Numbered from the stretch's first letter, positions 1-12,410 are shown. The stretch is 64,000 bases of DNA from Bos javanicus (GCF_032452875.1 NC_083871.1:6113692-6177691); one strand, 5' to 3'. Numbers and translations: made by a program. The notes: generated by a model not told the origin, from the letters alone.

Positions 1-195
1 CATGGGATTCTCCAGGCAAAAACACTGGAGTGGGTTGCCATTTCCTTCTCCAATGCATGAAAGTGGAAAGTGAAAGGGAAGTCACTCAGTCGTGTCTGCC
101 TCTTAGTGACCCCATGGACTGCAGCCTACCAGGCTCCTCCATCCATGGGATTTTCCAGGCAACAGTACTGGAATGGGGTGCCATTGCACAATGGA
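1..195 (-). repeat. BOV-A2 SINE, minus orientation, cut by window start
   Basis: Text such as gggattctccaggcaa, gtgggttgccatttcc, and the second unit gactgcagcctaccagg is the reverse complement of the two-monomer BOV-A2 SINE. The A/CTG end is outside the window. Confidence 0.85.
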
Positions 196-401
196 CTAGT
201 TATACATAATTGCTATCAATAGGACATTTCACCCCAAAACAATGAATTTCACCTTTTTCTCAAGAACACACGGAACCTTCTCCAGGATAGATCACATCCT
301 GGGCCATAAATCTAGCCTTGGTAAATTCAAAAACATTGAAATCATCTCAAGCATCTTTTCTGATCACAATGCAGTAAGATTAGATGTCAACTACAAGAAA
401 A

Positions 402-985
402 GTTGTAGTTTTGGACTTGGAGGAACTTGAAAACTTGGAAGGAACTTGGAAACTTGGAAGGAAAGTTATGACCAACCTAGATAGCATATTCAAAAGCAGA
501 GACATTACTTTGCCAACAAAGGTCCATCTAGTCAAGGCTATGGTTTTTCCTGTGGTCATGTATGAATGTGAGAGTTGGACTGTGAAGAAGGCTGAGCGCC
601 AAAGAATTGATGCTTTTGAACTATGGTGTTGGAGAAGACTCTTGAGAGTCCCTTGGACTGCAAGGAGATCCAACCAGTCCATTCTGAAGGAGATCAGCCC
701 TGGGATTTCTTTGGAAGGAATGATGCTAAAGCTGAAACTCCAGTACTTTGGCCACCTCATGCGAAGAGTTGACTCATTAGAAAAGACTCTGATGCTGGGA
801 GGGATTGGGGGCAGGAGGAGAAGGGGACAACAGAGGATGAGATGGCTGGATGGCATCACTGACTCGATGGACGTAAGTCTGAGTGAACTCCGGGAGTTGG
901 TGATGGACATGGAGGCTTGGCGTGCTGCAATTCATGGGGTTGCAAAGAGTTGGACACCACTGAGTGACTGAACTGAACTGAACTG
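402..985 (+). mobile_element. BovB 3' fragment nested in L1 with 9-bp target duplication
   Basis: It encodes the C-terminal part of the BovB reverse-transcriptase protein in one open frame (GRKVMTNLDSIFKS ... GVAKSWTPLSD, about 456-971) and ends in the family's tgaactgaactgaactg tail. The 9-bp acaagaaaa occurs at 393-401 and 986-994, and L1 ORF2 resumes in frame after it. This is therefore a 5'-truncated retrotransposition, not a host gene. Confidence 0.92.
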
Positions 986-2740
986 ACAAGAAAAAAACTA
1001 TTAAAAATACAAACACATGGAGGCTGAACAACAAACTTCTGAATAACCAACATGTCACAGAAGAAATAAAAAAAGAAATCAAAATATGCATGGAAACAAA
1101 TGAAAATGAAAACACAACAACCTAAAACCTATGGGATTCAGTAAAAGCAGTGCTAAGGGGAAGGTTCATAGCAATACAAGCCTACCTCAAGACACAGGAG
1201 AAAAATCAAATAAATAACCTAACTCTACACAAAAAGCAACTAGAAAAAGAAGAACCCCAGGGTTAGTAGAAGAAAAGAAATCATAAAAATTAGGGCAGAA
1301 ATAAATGCAAAAGAAACAAAGGAGACCATAGCAAAAATCAACAAAGCTAAAAGCTGGTTCTTTGAGAAGATAAATAAAATAGACAAACCATTAGCCAGAC
1401 TCATCAAGAAACAAAAGGAAGAAGAATCAAATTAACAAAATTAGATATGAAAATGGAGAAATCACAAGAGAAAACACAGAAATACAAAGGATCATAAGAT
1501 ACTACTATCAGCAACTATATACCAATAAAATGGACAACTTGGAAGAAATGGACAAATTCTTAGAAAAGTATAACTTTCCAAAACTGAACCAGGAAGAAAT
1601 AGAAATCTTAACAGATCCATCACAAGCACAGAAATCGAAACTATAATCAGGAATCTTCCAACAACAACAACAAAAGACCAGGACCAGATGGCTTCACAGG
1701 TGAATTCTACCAAAAATTTAGACAAGAGCTAACACCTATCCTACTCAAACTCTTCCAGAAAATTGCAGAGGAAGGTAAACTTCTTAATTCATTCTATGAG
1801 GTCACCATCACCCTGATACCAAAACCAGACAAAGATGCCACAAATAAAGAAAACTACAAACCAATATCACTGATGAATATAGATACAAAAGTCCTCAACA
1901 AAATTCTAGCAAACAGAATTCAACAACATATTAAAAAAGATCATATATCATGGCCAAGTGGGCTTTATCCCAGGGATGCAAGGATTCTTCAATATTTGCA
2001 AATCAATCAATGTGATACACTGTATTAACAATTTGAATGATAAATATCATGTGATTATCTCAATACATGCAGAGAAAGCCTTTGACCAAATTCAACATCC
2101 ATTTATGATAAAAACCCTCTGGAAAGAAAGTATAGAAGAAATACACCTCAACATAATAAAAGCCATCTATGATAAACCCACAGCAAACATTATCCTCAAT
2201 GGTGAAAAATTGAAAGCATTTCCCTTAAAGTCAGTAACAAGACAAGGATGCCCACTCTCACCACTACTATTCAACGTAGTTTTGGAAGTTTTAGCCCAGC
2301 AATCAGAGAAGAAAAAGAAATAAAAGGAATCCAGATGGAAAAGAAGAAGTAAAACTCTCACTCTTTGCAGATGACATGATCCTCTACATAGAAAACCCTA
2401 AAGACTCCACCAGAAAATGACTAGAGCTAATCAATGAATATAGTACAGTTGTAGGATATAAAATTAACGCTGAGAAATCCCTTGCATTCCTATACACTAA
2501 CAATGAGAAAACAGAAAGAAAAATTAAGAAAACAATTCCATTCACCATTGCAACAAAAATAATAAAATATTTAGGAATAAATCTACTTAAAGAAACAAAA
2601 GACCTATATATAGAAAACTATAAAACACTGATGAAAGATATCAGATCAGATCAGATGAGTCACTCAGTTGTGTCCGACTCTTTGCGACCACATGAATCGC
2701 AGCACACCAGGCCTCCCTGTCCATCACCAACTCCCTGAGT

Positions 2741-3703
2741 TCACTCAAGACTCACGTCCATCGAGTCAGTGATGCCATCCAGCCATCTCATCCTCTGTTG
2801 TACCCTGCTCCTCCTGCCCCCAATCCCTCCCAGCAACAGAGTCTTTTCCAATGAGTCAACTCTTCGCACGAGGTGGCCAAAGTACTGGAATTTCTGCTTT
2901 AGCATCATTCCCTCCAAAGAAATCCCAGGGCTGATCTCCTTCAGAATGGACTGGTTGGATCTCCTTGCAGTCCAAGGGACTCTCAAGAGTCTTCTCCAAC
3001 ACCATAGTTCAAAAGCATCAATTCTTTGGCGCTCAGCCTTCTTCACAGTCCAACTCTCACATTCATACATGACCACTAGAAAAACAATAGCCTTGACTAG
3101 ACGGACCTTTGTTGGCAAAGTAATGTCTCTGCTTTTGAATATGCTATCTAGGTTGGTCATAACTTTCCTTCCAAGGAGTAAGCGTCTTTTAATTTCATGG
3201 CTGCAGTCACCATCTGCAGTGATTTTGGAGCCCAAAAAAATAAAGTCTGACATTGTTTCCACTGTTTCCCCATCTATTTCCCATAAAGTGATGGGACAAG
3301 ATGCCATGATCTTTGTTTTCTGAATGTTGAGCTGTAAGCCAACTTTTTCACCCTCCACTTTCACTTTCCTCAAGAGGCTTTTTAGTTCCTCTTCACTTTC
3401 TTCCATAAGGGTGGTGTCATCTGCATATCTGAGATTATTGATATTTCTCCCAGCAATCTTGATTCCAGCTTGTGTTTCTTCCAGTCCAGTGTTTCTCATG
3501 ATGTACTCTGCATAGAAGTTAAATAAGCAGGGTGACAATATACAGCCTTGATGTACTCCTTTTCCTATTTGGAACCAGTCTGTTGTTCCATGTCCAGTTC
3601 TAACTGTTGCTTCTTGACCTGCATACAAATTTCTCAAGAGGCAGATCAGGTGGTCTGGTATTCCCATCTCTTTCGGAATTCTCCACAGTTTATTGTGATC
3701 CAC
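2741..3703 (-). pseudogene. BovB reverse-transcriptase domain, C-terminal open segment
   Basis: A 320-residue open stretch contains the RT palm with YADD (NLRYADDTTL), KGVHQGCILSPCLFNFYAEY before it, and the conserved thumb/C-terminal text (FELWCWRRLLRVPWTARRSN). It lies in the same frame as the segment upstream, six codons beyond the TAA at 3722. It ends early near 2743 because of an extra T in the gtgagtcttgag region. It is mobile-element coding sequence, not a host gene. Confidence 0.9.
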
Positions 3704-3721
3704 ACAGTCAAAGGCTTTGGC

Positions 3722-5227
3722 TTATTCAACAAAGCAGAAATAGATGTTTTTCTGGAACTCTCTTGCTTTTTCGATGATCCAGCGGATGTTGGCAATTTGA
3801 TCTCTGGTTCCTCTGCCTTTTCTAAAACCAGCTTGAATATCTGGAAGTTCACGGTTCACATATTGCTGAAGCCTGGCTTGGAGAATTTTGAGCATTACCT
3901 TACTAGCGTGTGAGATGAGTGCAATTGTGCGGTAGTTTGAGCATTCTTTAGCATTGCTTTTCTTTGGGATTGGAATGAAAACTGACCTTTTCCAGTCCTG
4001 TGGCCACTGCTGAGTTTTCCAAATTTTCTGGCATATTGAGTGTAGCACTTTCACAGCATCATCTTTCAGGATTTGGAATAGCTCAACTGGAATTCCATCA
4101 CCTCCACTAGCTTTGTTCGTAGTGATGCTTTCTAAGGCCCATTTTACTTCACATTCCAGGATGTCTGGTTCTAGGTCAGTGATCACACCATTGTGATTAT
4201 CTTGGTCGTGAAGATCTTTTTTGTACAGTTCTTCTGTGTATTCTTGCCATCTCTTCTTAATATCTTCTGCTTCTGTTAGGTCCATACCATTTCTGTCCTT
4301 TATCGAGCCCATCTTTGCATGAAATGTTCCTTTGGTATCTCTGATTTTCTTGAAGAGATTCCTAGTCTTTCCCATTCTGTTGTTTTCCTCTATTTCTTTG
4401 CATTGATCACTGAAGAAGGCTTTCTTATCTCTTCTTGCTATTCTTTGGAACTCTGCATTCAGATGTTTATATCTTTCCTTTTCTCCTTTGCTTTTTGCTT
4501 CTCTTCTTTTCACAGCTATTTGTAAGGCCTCCCCAGACAGCCATTTTGCTTTTTTGCATTTCTTTTCCATAGGAATGGTCTTGATCCCTGTCTCCTGTAG
4601 AATGTCATGAACCTCATTCCATAGTTCATCAGGCACTCTATCTATCAGATCTAGGTCCTTAAATCTATTTCTCACTTCCAGTGTATAATCATAAGGGATT
4701 TGATTTAGGTCATACCTGAATGGTCTAGTGGTTTTCCCTACTTTCTTCAATTTAAGTCTGAATTTGGCAATAAGGAGTTCATGATCTGAGCCATAGTCAG
4801 CTCCTGGTCTTGTTTTTGCTGACTGTATAGAGCTTCTCCATCTTCGGCTGCAAAGAATATAATCAATCTGATTTCGGTGTTGACCATCTGGTGATGTCCA
4901 TGTATAGAGTCTTCTCTTGTGTTGTTGGAAGAGGGTGTTTGTTATGGCCAGTGCATTTTCTTGGCAAAACTCTATTAGTCTCTGCCCTGCTTCATTCCAT
5001 ATTCCAAGGCCAAATTTGCCTGTTATTCCAGGTGTTTCTTGACTTCCTACTTTTGCATTCCAGTCTCCTATAATGAAAAGGACATCTTTTTTGGGTGTTA
5101 GTTGTAAAAGGTCTTGTAGGTCTTCATAGAACCGTTCAACTTCAGCTTCTTCAGCATTACTGGTTGGGGCATAGACTTGGATTACTGTGATATTGAATGG
5201 TTTGCCTTGGAAACGAACAGTGATCAT
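3722..5227 (-). pseudogene. BovB endonuclease and N-terminal reverse-transcriptase open segment
   Basis: A 501-residue open stretch holds the APE-type endonuclease (VIQVYAPTSN, GDWNAKVG, NQIDYILCSRRW, SDHELLIAKF) and the RT finger region (GDGIPVELFQ, DWKRSVFIPIPKKSN, QAGFRKGRGTRDQIANI). It ends at a TAA where the family has a conserved palm motif just before KAFDCVDHNKLW. The upstream part of the same frame (5267-5452 and 5501-5815) is separated by two TGA codons. Confidence 0.9.
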
Positions 5228-6594
5228 TCTGTTGTTTTTGAGATTGCATCCAAGTACTGCATTTCAGACTCTTTTGTTGACCACGATGGCCACTCCATTT
5301 CTTCTGAGGGATTCTTGCCTGCAGTAGTAGATATAATGGTCTTCTGAGTTAAATTCACCCATTCGAGTCCATTTTAGTTTGCTGATTCCTAGAATGTTGA
5401 CATTCACTCTTGCCATCTCTTGTTTGACCACTTCCAATTTGCCTTGATTCATGGACCTGACATTCCAGGTTCCTTTGCAATATTGCTCTTTACAGCATCA
5501 GACCTTGCTTCTATCACCAGTCACATCCACAGCTGGGTATCGTTTTTGCTTTGGCTCCATCCCTTCATTCTTTCTGGAGTTATTTCTCCACTGATCTCCA
5601 GTAGCATATTGGGCACCTACTGACCTGGGGAGTTTCTCTTTCAGTATCCTATCATTTTGCCTTTTCATACTGTTCATGGGGTTCTCAAGGCAAGAATACT
5701 GAAGTGGTTTGCCATTCCCTTCTCCAGTGGACCACATTCTGTCAAATCTCTCCACCATTACCCGCCCATCTTGGGTTGCCCCACGGGCATGGCTTAGTTT
5801 CATTGAGTTAGACAAGGCTGTGGTCCTAGTGTGATTAGTTTGACTAGTTTACTGTGAGTATGGTTTCAGTGTGTTTGCCCTCTGATGCCCTCTTGCAACA
5901 CCTACTATCTTACTTGGGTTTCTCTTACCTTGGGTGTGGGGCATCTCTTCACGGTTTCTCCAGCAAAGCACAGCCATTGCTCCTTACCTTGGACGAGGGG
6001 TATCTCCTCACCGCTGCCCTTCCTGACCTTCAATGTGGGATAGCTCCTCTAGGCCCTCCTGTGCCCATGCAGCCATGGCTCTGGGTAACTCCTCTCATCG
6101 CTGCCCCTGGCCTCGGGCGTGTGTTGCTCCTCTGGGCCACCACCCCTGGTCTCGGGCGTGGGGGCGTGGGGTAGCTCCTCCTGGTCGTAGCCCCTGGCCT
6201 TGGGCTTAAGGGCGTGGGGTAGCTCCTCCTGGCCGCCGTCCCTGACACAAATAGATGGAGAAATATACCATGTTCATGGATCAGAAGACTCAATATAATG
6301 AAAATGAGTATACTACTGAAAGCAATCTATAAATTCAATGCAATCCCTATCAAGCTACCAACAGTACTTTTCAGAGAACTAGAACAAATAATTTCACAAT
6401 TTGTATGGAAATACAAAAAACCTCGAATAGCCAAAGCAATCTTGAGAAAGAAGAATAGAACTGGAGGAATCAACCTGCCTGACTTCAGGCTATGATACAA
6501 AGCTATAGTCATCAAGACAGTATGGTACTGGCACAAAGACAGAAATATAGATCAATGGAACAAAATAGAAAGCCAAGAGATATTTCCATGCACC

Positions 6595-6870
6595 AGAGAA
6601 GGCAATGGCACTCCACTCCAGTACTCTTGCCTGGAAAATCCCAAGGACGGAGGAGCCTGGTAGGCTGCAATCCGTGGGGTCTTGAAGAGTCAGACAGGAC
6701 TGAGCGACTTCACTTTCACTTTTAACTTTCATGCACTGGAGAAGGAAATGGCAACCCACTCCAGTATTCTTGCCTGGAGAATCCCAGGGACAGGGGAGCC
6801 TGGTGGGCTGCCGTCTCTGGGGTCGCACAGAGTCGGACATGACTGAAGCAACTTAGCAGCAGCAGCAGCA
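6595..6870 (+). repeat. BOV-A2 SINE nested in L1
   Basis: Two related monomers (agagaaggcaatggcac ... and ggagaaggaaatggcaac ...) end in an (AGC)n tract at about 6855-6870. L1 text continues at aaggacaccttatg. I see no clean target duplication. Confidence 0.9.
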
Positions 6871-8784
6871 AGGACACCTTATGTTTGACAAAGAAGGCAA
6901 GAATATACAGTGGAGAAAAGACAATCTCCTTAACAAGTGGTGCTGGGAAAACTGGTCAACCACTTGTAAAATAATGAAACTAGAACACTTTCTAACACCA
7001 TACACAAAAATAAGCTCAAAATGGATTAAAGAGCTAAACGTAAGACCAGAAACTATAAAACTCCTAGAGGAAAACATAGGCAAAACACTCTCTGATGTAA
7101 ATCATAGCTAGGTCCTCTGTGACCCACCTCCCAGAGTAATGGGAATAAAAGCAAGAATAAACAAATGGGACCTAATTAAACTTAAAAGCTTTTGCACAAC
7201 GAAGGAAACTATAAGCAAGGTGAAAAGACAGCCATCAGAACGGGAGAAAATAATAGCAAATAAAGCAACTGAAAAAAATTAATCTCAAAATTATACAAGC
7301 AACTCCTGCAGCTCAATTCCAGAAAAATAAATGACCCAATCAAAAAATGGACCAAAGAACTAAACAGACATTTCTCCAAAGAAGACATCCAGATGGCTAA
7401 CAAACACATGAAAAGATGCTCAACATCACTCATTATCGGAGAAATGCAAATCAAAACCACAATGAGGTACCATCTCATGCCAGTCAGAATGGCTGCTATC
7501 CAAAAGTCTACAAACAATAAATGCTGGAGAGGGTGTGGAGAAAAGGGAACCCTCTTACACTGTTGGTGGGAATGTAAACTACTACAGCCATTATGGAGAA
7601 CAGCATGGAGATTCCTTAAAAAAATGGAAATGCCATATGACCCAGCAATCCCACTGCTGGGCATACACACCAAGGAGACCAGAACTGAAAGACGCACGTG
7701 TACCCCAATGTTCATCGCAGCACAGTTTATAATAGTCAGGACATGGAAGCAACCTAGATGTCCATCAGCAGATGAATGGATAAGAAAGCTGTGGTACATA
7801 TACACAATGGAATATTACTCAGCTATTAAAAGGAATGCATTTGAATCAGTTCTAATGCGGTGGATGAAACTGGAGCCTATTATACAGAGTGAAATAAGTC
7901 AGAAAGAAAAACACCAATACAATATATTAATGCATATATATACTGAATTTAGAAAGATGGTAACAATGACTCTATATATGAAACAGGAAAACAGACAGAA
8001 TTGTAAAGAACAGACTTTTGGATTCTGTAGGAGAAGGTAAGGGTGGGATGATTTTAGAAAATAGCACTGAAACATGTATATTATCATGTGGAATTAGATG
8101 GCCAGTCCAGGTTCGATGCATGAGACAGGGTGCTCAGGGCTGGTGCAGTCAGATGATCCTGAAAGATGGGATGGGGAGGGAGGTGGGAGGGGGGTTCAGG
8201 ATGGGGAACACATGTACACCCATGGCTGATTCATGTCAGTGTATGGCAAAACCACCACAATATTGTAAAATAATTAGCCTCCAGTTAAAATTTGTAAAAA
8301 AGTCTACCAATAAACAATGCTGGAGAGAGTGGAGAAAAAGGAGCCCTACCTATACTGTTGCTGAGCATGTAAATTGGTGCAGCCACTGTGGAGAACAGTA
8401 TGGAAGTTCCTTTAAAAAATTAAAAATAGAGCTAACATATCCAGCAATCCCACTTCTGAGCATATATGCAGAAAAAAACAAAAACTTAATTTGAAGATAT
8501 TCATGCACGCCAATGTTCACTGCAGCACTCTTCACAGTAGTGAGGACATGGAAACAATCTAAGTGTCCACTGATGGATGGATAAGAAAGATATGGTATAT
8601 ATACACAATGGAATTAGAATATTACTTAGCCATAAAAGAATGAAATAATGCCATTTGCAGCAACATGGATGTATCTAAAGAAGTTAGAAAAATATAATAC
8701 CACTTGTATGTGGGATCTAAGATGATGACACAGATTAACTTATTTACAAAAGAGTGACAGACTCACAGACTTAGAAAAGCTTAC

Positions 8785-8872
8785 CTGGAGAATTCCAGGG
8801 ACGGGGAAGTCTGGTGGGCTGCCATCTATGGGGTCGCACAGAGTTGGACTCGACTGAAACAACTTAGCACCA
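8785..8872 (+). repeat. BOV-A type SINE fragment in L1 3' UTR
   Basis: cctggagaattccagggacg through cgactgaaacaacttagc matches the second half of a BOV-A unit. L1 3' UTR sequence lies on both sides. Confidence 0.75.
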
Positions 8873-9166
8873 AAGGGAAAGTGGGATGAGGGATAAATTT
8901 GGACTCTGGGATTGACTTTAATGCACTACTAAAAGTAAAATAGATAAATGACAAGGACCTACTGTATAGCAGAGAGAACAATACTTAATATTTTGTAATA
9001 ATCTAAAAGGGAAAAAACTCTAGAAAATAATATATATTTTATACATACATTAGGTTATATGTATATTTATATATGTTGAATTATTGGTGTTTCAAGAAAA
9101 TATATATATCTTTATATATAAAAAACAGTCACTATGCAGTACATCTGAAGCTAACAGAACACTGTA

Positions 9167-10417
9167 TTTGGTTGATGTTAAAGTAATTGAGGTTTTACAT
9201 TGTTGAACTTGGCTACTTGATTTTGGAATACATTCTTAAATATGGTTATGTTATATTCATTTTAATGTGCATTTCTCACTTCATTTTTTCCTGCTGACTT
9301 ATTACTTGCTGTTATTTTATATTAGACTGTAGAAATGATATTAGATAAAAAGCAAATTTGAGCCATTTTTTCATTTGAGTTCAACATGGGTCATAAGTAG
9401 TGGAGACAACTCGCAACATCAGCAACATATTTGGCCCAGGAACTGCTAATGAACGTACAGTGCAGTGGTGGTTCAGGAAGTTTTGCAAAGGAGATGAGAG
9501 CCTTGAAGATTAGGAACATAGCCTGCCATCAGAAGTTGACAACGACCAACTGAAAGCCATCATGAAAGCTGATCCTTATAACTACATGAGGAGTTGCTGA
9601 AGAACTCAATGTCAAACATTCTATGATCATTTGTCATTTGAAGCAAATTGGAAAGGTGATAAAGCTTGATAAGTGGGTGCATCATGAGCTGACTGAAAAT
9701 CAAAAAAATCATCATTTTGAAGTGTCATCTTCACTTATTCTACGCAACAACAATGAACTATTTCTCGATCTGATAGTGATGTGTGACAAAAAGTGGATGT
9801 CATGTGACAACCAGTGACGACCAGTGGTTGTACAAGAAAAACCTCAAAACCACTTCTCAAAGCCAAACTTGCACTAAAAAATAGTCACGGCCACTGTTTG
9901 GTGGTCTGCTGCCCATCTGATCCACAGCAGCTCTCTGAATCCTGTTGAAACTATTACATCTAAGAGTTATGCTCAGCAAATCACTGAGATGCACTGAAAA
10001 CTTCAATGCCTGCAGCTGGCATTGGTCAACAGAATGGGCCCAAGTCTTTTCCACAGAAACACCTGACTGTAGGCCATACAACCAATGCTTCAAAAATCGA
10101 ACAGATTGGGCTACAAAGTTTTGCCTCATCTGCCATTATTCACCTGACCTCTCGCCAACCAGCTACCACTTCTTCAAGCATCTCAACAACTCTTTTTCAG
10201 GGAAAACACTTCCAGCAGGTGGCAGGAAATGCTGTCCAAGAGTTCACTGAATCCTGAAGCATGGATTTTTATGCTACAGAAATAAACTTATTTCTCACTG
10301 GCAAAAATGTGTTGATTATAATTGTTCCTATTTTGATTAATAAGGATGTGTTTAAGCCTAGTTATAATGATTTAAATTTCATGGTCTGAAACCACAATTA
10401 CTTTTGTACCAACCTAA
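9167..10417 (+). mobile_element. Mariner DNA transposon (Hsmar1-like; ruminant mariner), decayed
   Basis: The ends are inverted repeats: left tttggttgatgttaaag, right reading inward from the minus strand ttaggttggtacaaaag. A TA flanks each side (9165-9166 and 10418-10419), as expected for Tc1/mariner target duplication. At 1251 bp, the length fits a mariner. Transposase remnants on the plus strand: ATG near 9336, GPGTANERTVQWWFRKFC (about 9430-9485), LKQIGKVIKLDKW (about 9640), and YSPDLSPTSYHFF (about 10137). Many stops and shifts make it inactive. The SETMAR transposase domain belongs to the same family. Confidence 0.88.
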
Positions 10418-10484
10418 TAAATCCACTGTACTTCAAAATAAAAAAAAAAAAAAGATCAACATAGTGCAAAAAAAAAAAAAAAAT

Positions 10485-11049
10485 CGAATCAGAAGCTCAG
10501 CCACTGGCCCCATTGAAATCTGATGAATATTTTACATTCACATCACATCTTGATCTAAGTAGACACATTCAAAAATTCCACAGTCCCACGTGACTAGCAG
10601 CTGCCATACTGGACAGGGTAGGTCCAGATGCTGTGTCATCAGCCCCATACTTGTAATCAGTGTAAGCAATTGTTTTAAAACTCTGTGTTCTATATATGTA
10701 GTCAGGCTTTTGATGTAGGAAACAATTTCTGTACCATTAAAGCTATCGTGAAGAATCTGGCTTTGGGAACTGGTGAACTTCATACAATGTTGGCTTCTGT
10801 GCACACAGCTTCTCATCATGTTACCTCAGGGTTGCTGCAAATTTGACAATGATCTTTAAACTCTCCCAGGCTTCATTGGCAGGCATTTTGCTGCAGCCCA
10901 GGCTCTCTCTGTCATCCAAAATCAAGTGGTATCAATTATAGGATAGAGATTATTGTCAGAGGGGAGTTTTTATCTCTAAGTAATTTGGAAATAATATAAA
11001 AGAAACAAAGGCACTATATAAAAATAGAAATACTTAAAAATAACAGCAC
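10485..11049. other. Single-copy intergenic stretch
   Basis: I recognise no gene or young repeat here. Part of it (about 10590-10650) faintly recalls an old DNA-transposon fragment, but not clearly enough to name. Confidence 0.5.
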
Positions 11050-12410
11050 CTTACGTTTAGATCTTTAATCCATTTTGAGTTTATTTTGGTGTATGGTGTT
11101 AGAAAGTGGTCTAGTTTCATTCTTTTACAAGTGGTTGACCAGATTTCCCAGCACCACTTGTTAAAGAGATTGTCTTTTATCCGTTGTATATTCTTGCCTC
11201 CTTTGTCAAAGATAAGGTGTCCATATGTGCGTGGATTTATCTCTGGGCTTTCTATTTTATTCCATTGATCTATATTTCTGTCTTTGTGCCAGTACCATAC
11301 TGTCTTGATAACTGTGACTTTGTAGTAGAGCCAGAATGGGAGAAAATAATAGCAAATGAAGCAACTGACAAACAACTAATCTCAAAAATATACAAGCAAC
11401 TCCTACAGCTCAACTCCAGAAAAAAACGACCCAATCAAAAAATGGGCCAAAGAACTAAGCAGACATTTCTCCAAAGAAGACATACAGATGGCTAACAAAC
11501 ACATGAAAAGATGCTCAACATCACTCATTATCAGAGAAATGCAAATCAAAACCACTATGAGGTACCATTTCACACCAGTCAGAATGGCTGCGATCCAAAA
11601 GTCTACAAATAATAAATGCTGGAGAGGGTGTGGAGAAAAGGGAACCCTCTTACACTGTTGGTGGGAATGCAAACTAGTACAGCCACTATGGAGAACAGTG
11701 TGGAGATTCCTTAAAAAACTGGAAATAGAACTGCCTTATGATCCAACAATCCCACTGCTGGGCATACACACTGAGGAAACCAGAAGGGAAAGAGACATGT
11801 GTACCCCAATGTTCATCGCAGCACTGTTTATAATAGCCAGGACATGGAAGCAACCTAGATGTCCATCAGCAGATGAATGGATAAGAAAGCTGTGGTACAT
11901 ATACACAATGGAGTGTTACCCAGCCATTAAAAAGAATACATTTGAATCAGTTCTAATGAGGTGGATGAAACTGGAGCCTATTATACAGAGTGAAGTAAGC
12001 CAGAAGGAAAAACATAAATACAGTATACTAACACATATATATGGAATTTAGAAAGATGGTAACAGTAACCCGGTGTACGAGACAGCAAAAGAGACACTGA
12101 TGTATAGAACAGTCTTATGGACTCTGTGGGAGAGGGAGAGGGTGGGAAGATTTTGGAGAATGACATTGAAACATGTAAAATATCATGTATGAAACGAGAT
12201 GCCAGTCCAGGTTTGATGCACGATACTGGATGCTTGGGGCTAGTGCACTGGGACGACCCAAAGGGATGGTATGGGGAGGGAGGAGGGAGGAGGGTTCAGG
12301 ATGGGGAACACATGTATACCTGTGGTGGATTCATTTTGATATTTGGCAAAACTAATACAATTATGTAAAGTTTAAAAATAAAATAAAATTAAATTAAAAA
12401 AAAATTTTAG
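11050..12410. mobile_element. L1 3' end with 5' inversion (twin-priming structure)
   Basis: Positions 11050-11331 are L1 ORF2 sequence in reverse orientation. From 11332 to about 12410 the L1 runs forward through the ORF2 C-terminus (open from 11488, ending LTHIYGI and a stop at 12051) and 3' UTR to an A-rich tail. The junction ccagaatgggag shares a few bases with both sides. About 190 bp of L1 between the two pieces is missing, judging by the copy at 6871-8288. Confidence 0.88.

Larger units (their letters stand above)
2641..6240 (-). mobile_element. Nearly full-length BovB (RTE-clade LINE) inserted in L1
   Basis: This 3.6-kb insertion has the tgatctgatctgat-type tail at its low end and a GC-rich repeated 5' region (about 5850-6240). 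One continuous minus-strand frame from 5815 to about 2745 encodes an APE-like endonuclease (GDWNAKVG, SDHEL) followed by a reverse transcriptase (FIPIPKKSN, QAGFRKGRGTRDQ, YADD within NLRYADDTTL). It is interrupted by in-frame stops at 5498-5500 (TGA), 5264-5266 (TGA) and 3722-3724 (TAA), and by a one-base frame change near 2745. Endonuclease plus RT in a single ORF is the RTE plan. Inactive as it stands. Confidence 0.93.
205..8288 (+). mobile_element. Ruminant L1 LINE (ORF2 part to 3' end), 5'-truncated and broken by three insertions
   Basis: Fragments at about 205-401, 986-2640, 6241-6594 and 6871-8288 read in order through L1 ORF2: endonuclease end (HGTFSRIDHILGHKSS), linker, reverse transcriptase with LFADDMIL near 2362-2385, then the C-terminal domain with the Cys-rich segment CWRGCGEKGTLLHCWWEC (about 7520-7580) and the 3' UTR. 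The reading frame carries stops and frameshifts (for example near 1266 and at 2323), so it is dead. ORF1 and the 5' UTR are absent or lie left of the window. The gaps are occupied by a BovB fragment, a nearly full BovB, and a BOV-A2 SINE. Confidence 0.9.
8289..10452 (+). mobile_element. Older L1 3' end, interrupted by a SINE piece and a mariner
   Basis: A second, more diverged L1 3' segment begins with aagtctaccaataaacaatg and runs through the ORF2 C-terminal part (tggagaacagtatggaag) into the 3' UTR (ggacctactgtatagcag). It contains a SINE fragment at 8785-8872 and a mariner at 9167-10417, and ends in A-rich tails at about 10436-10452 and 10469-10484. Confidence 0.75.

Noticed and set aside
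2741..5815. BovB frame as a domesticated host gene
   Set aside because: Multiple in-frame stops, a frame change, a standard retroelement tail and position inside a dead L1 all indicate an ordinary inactive copy.
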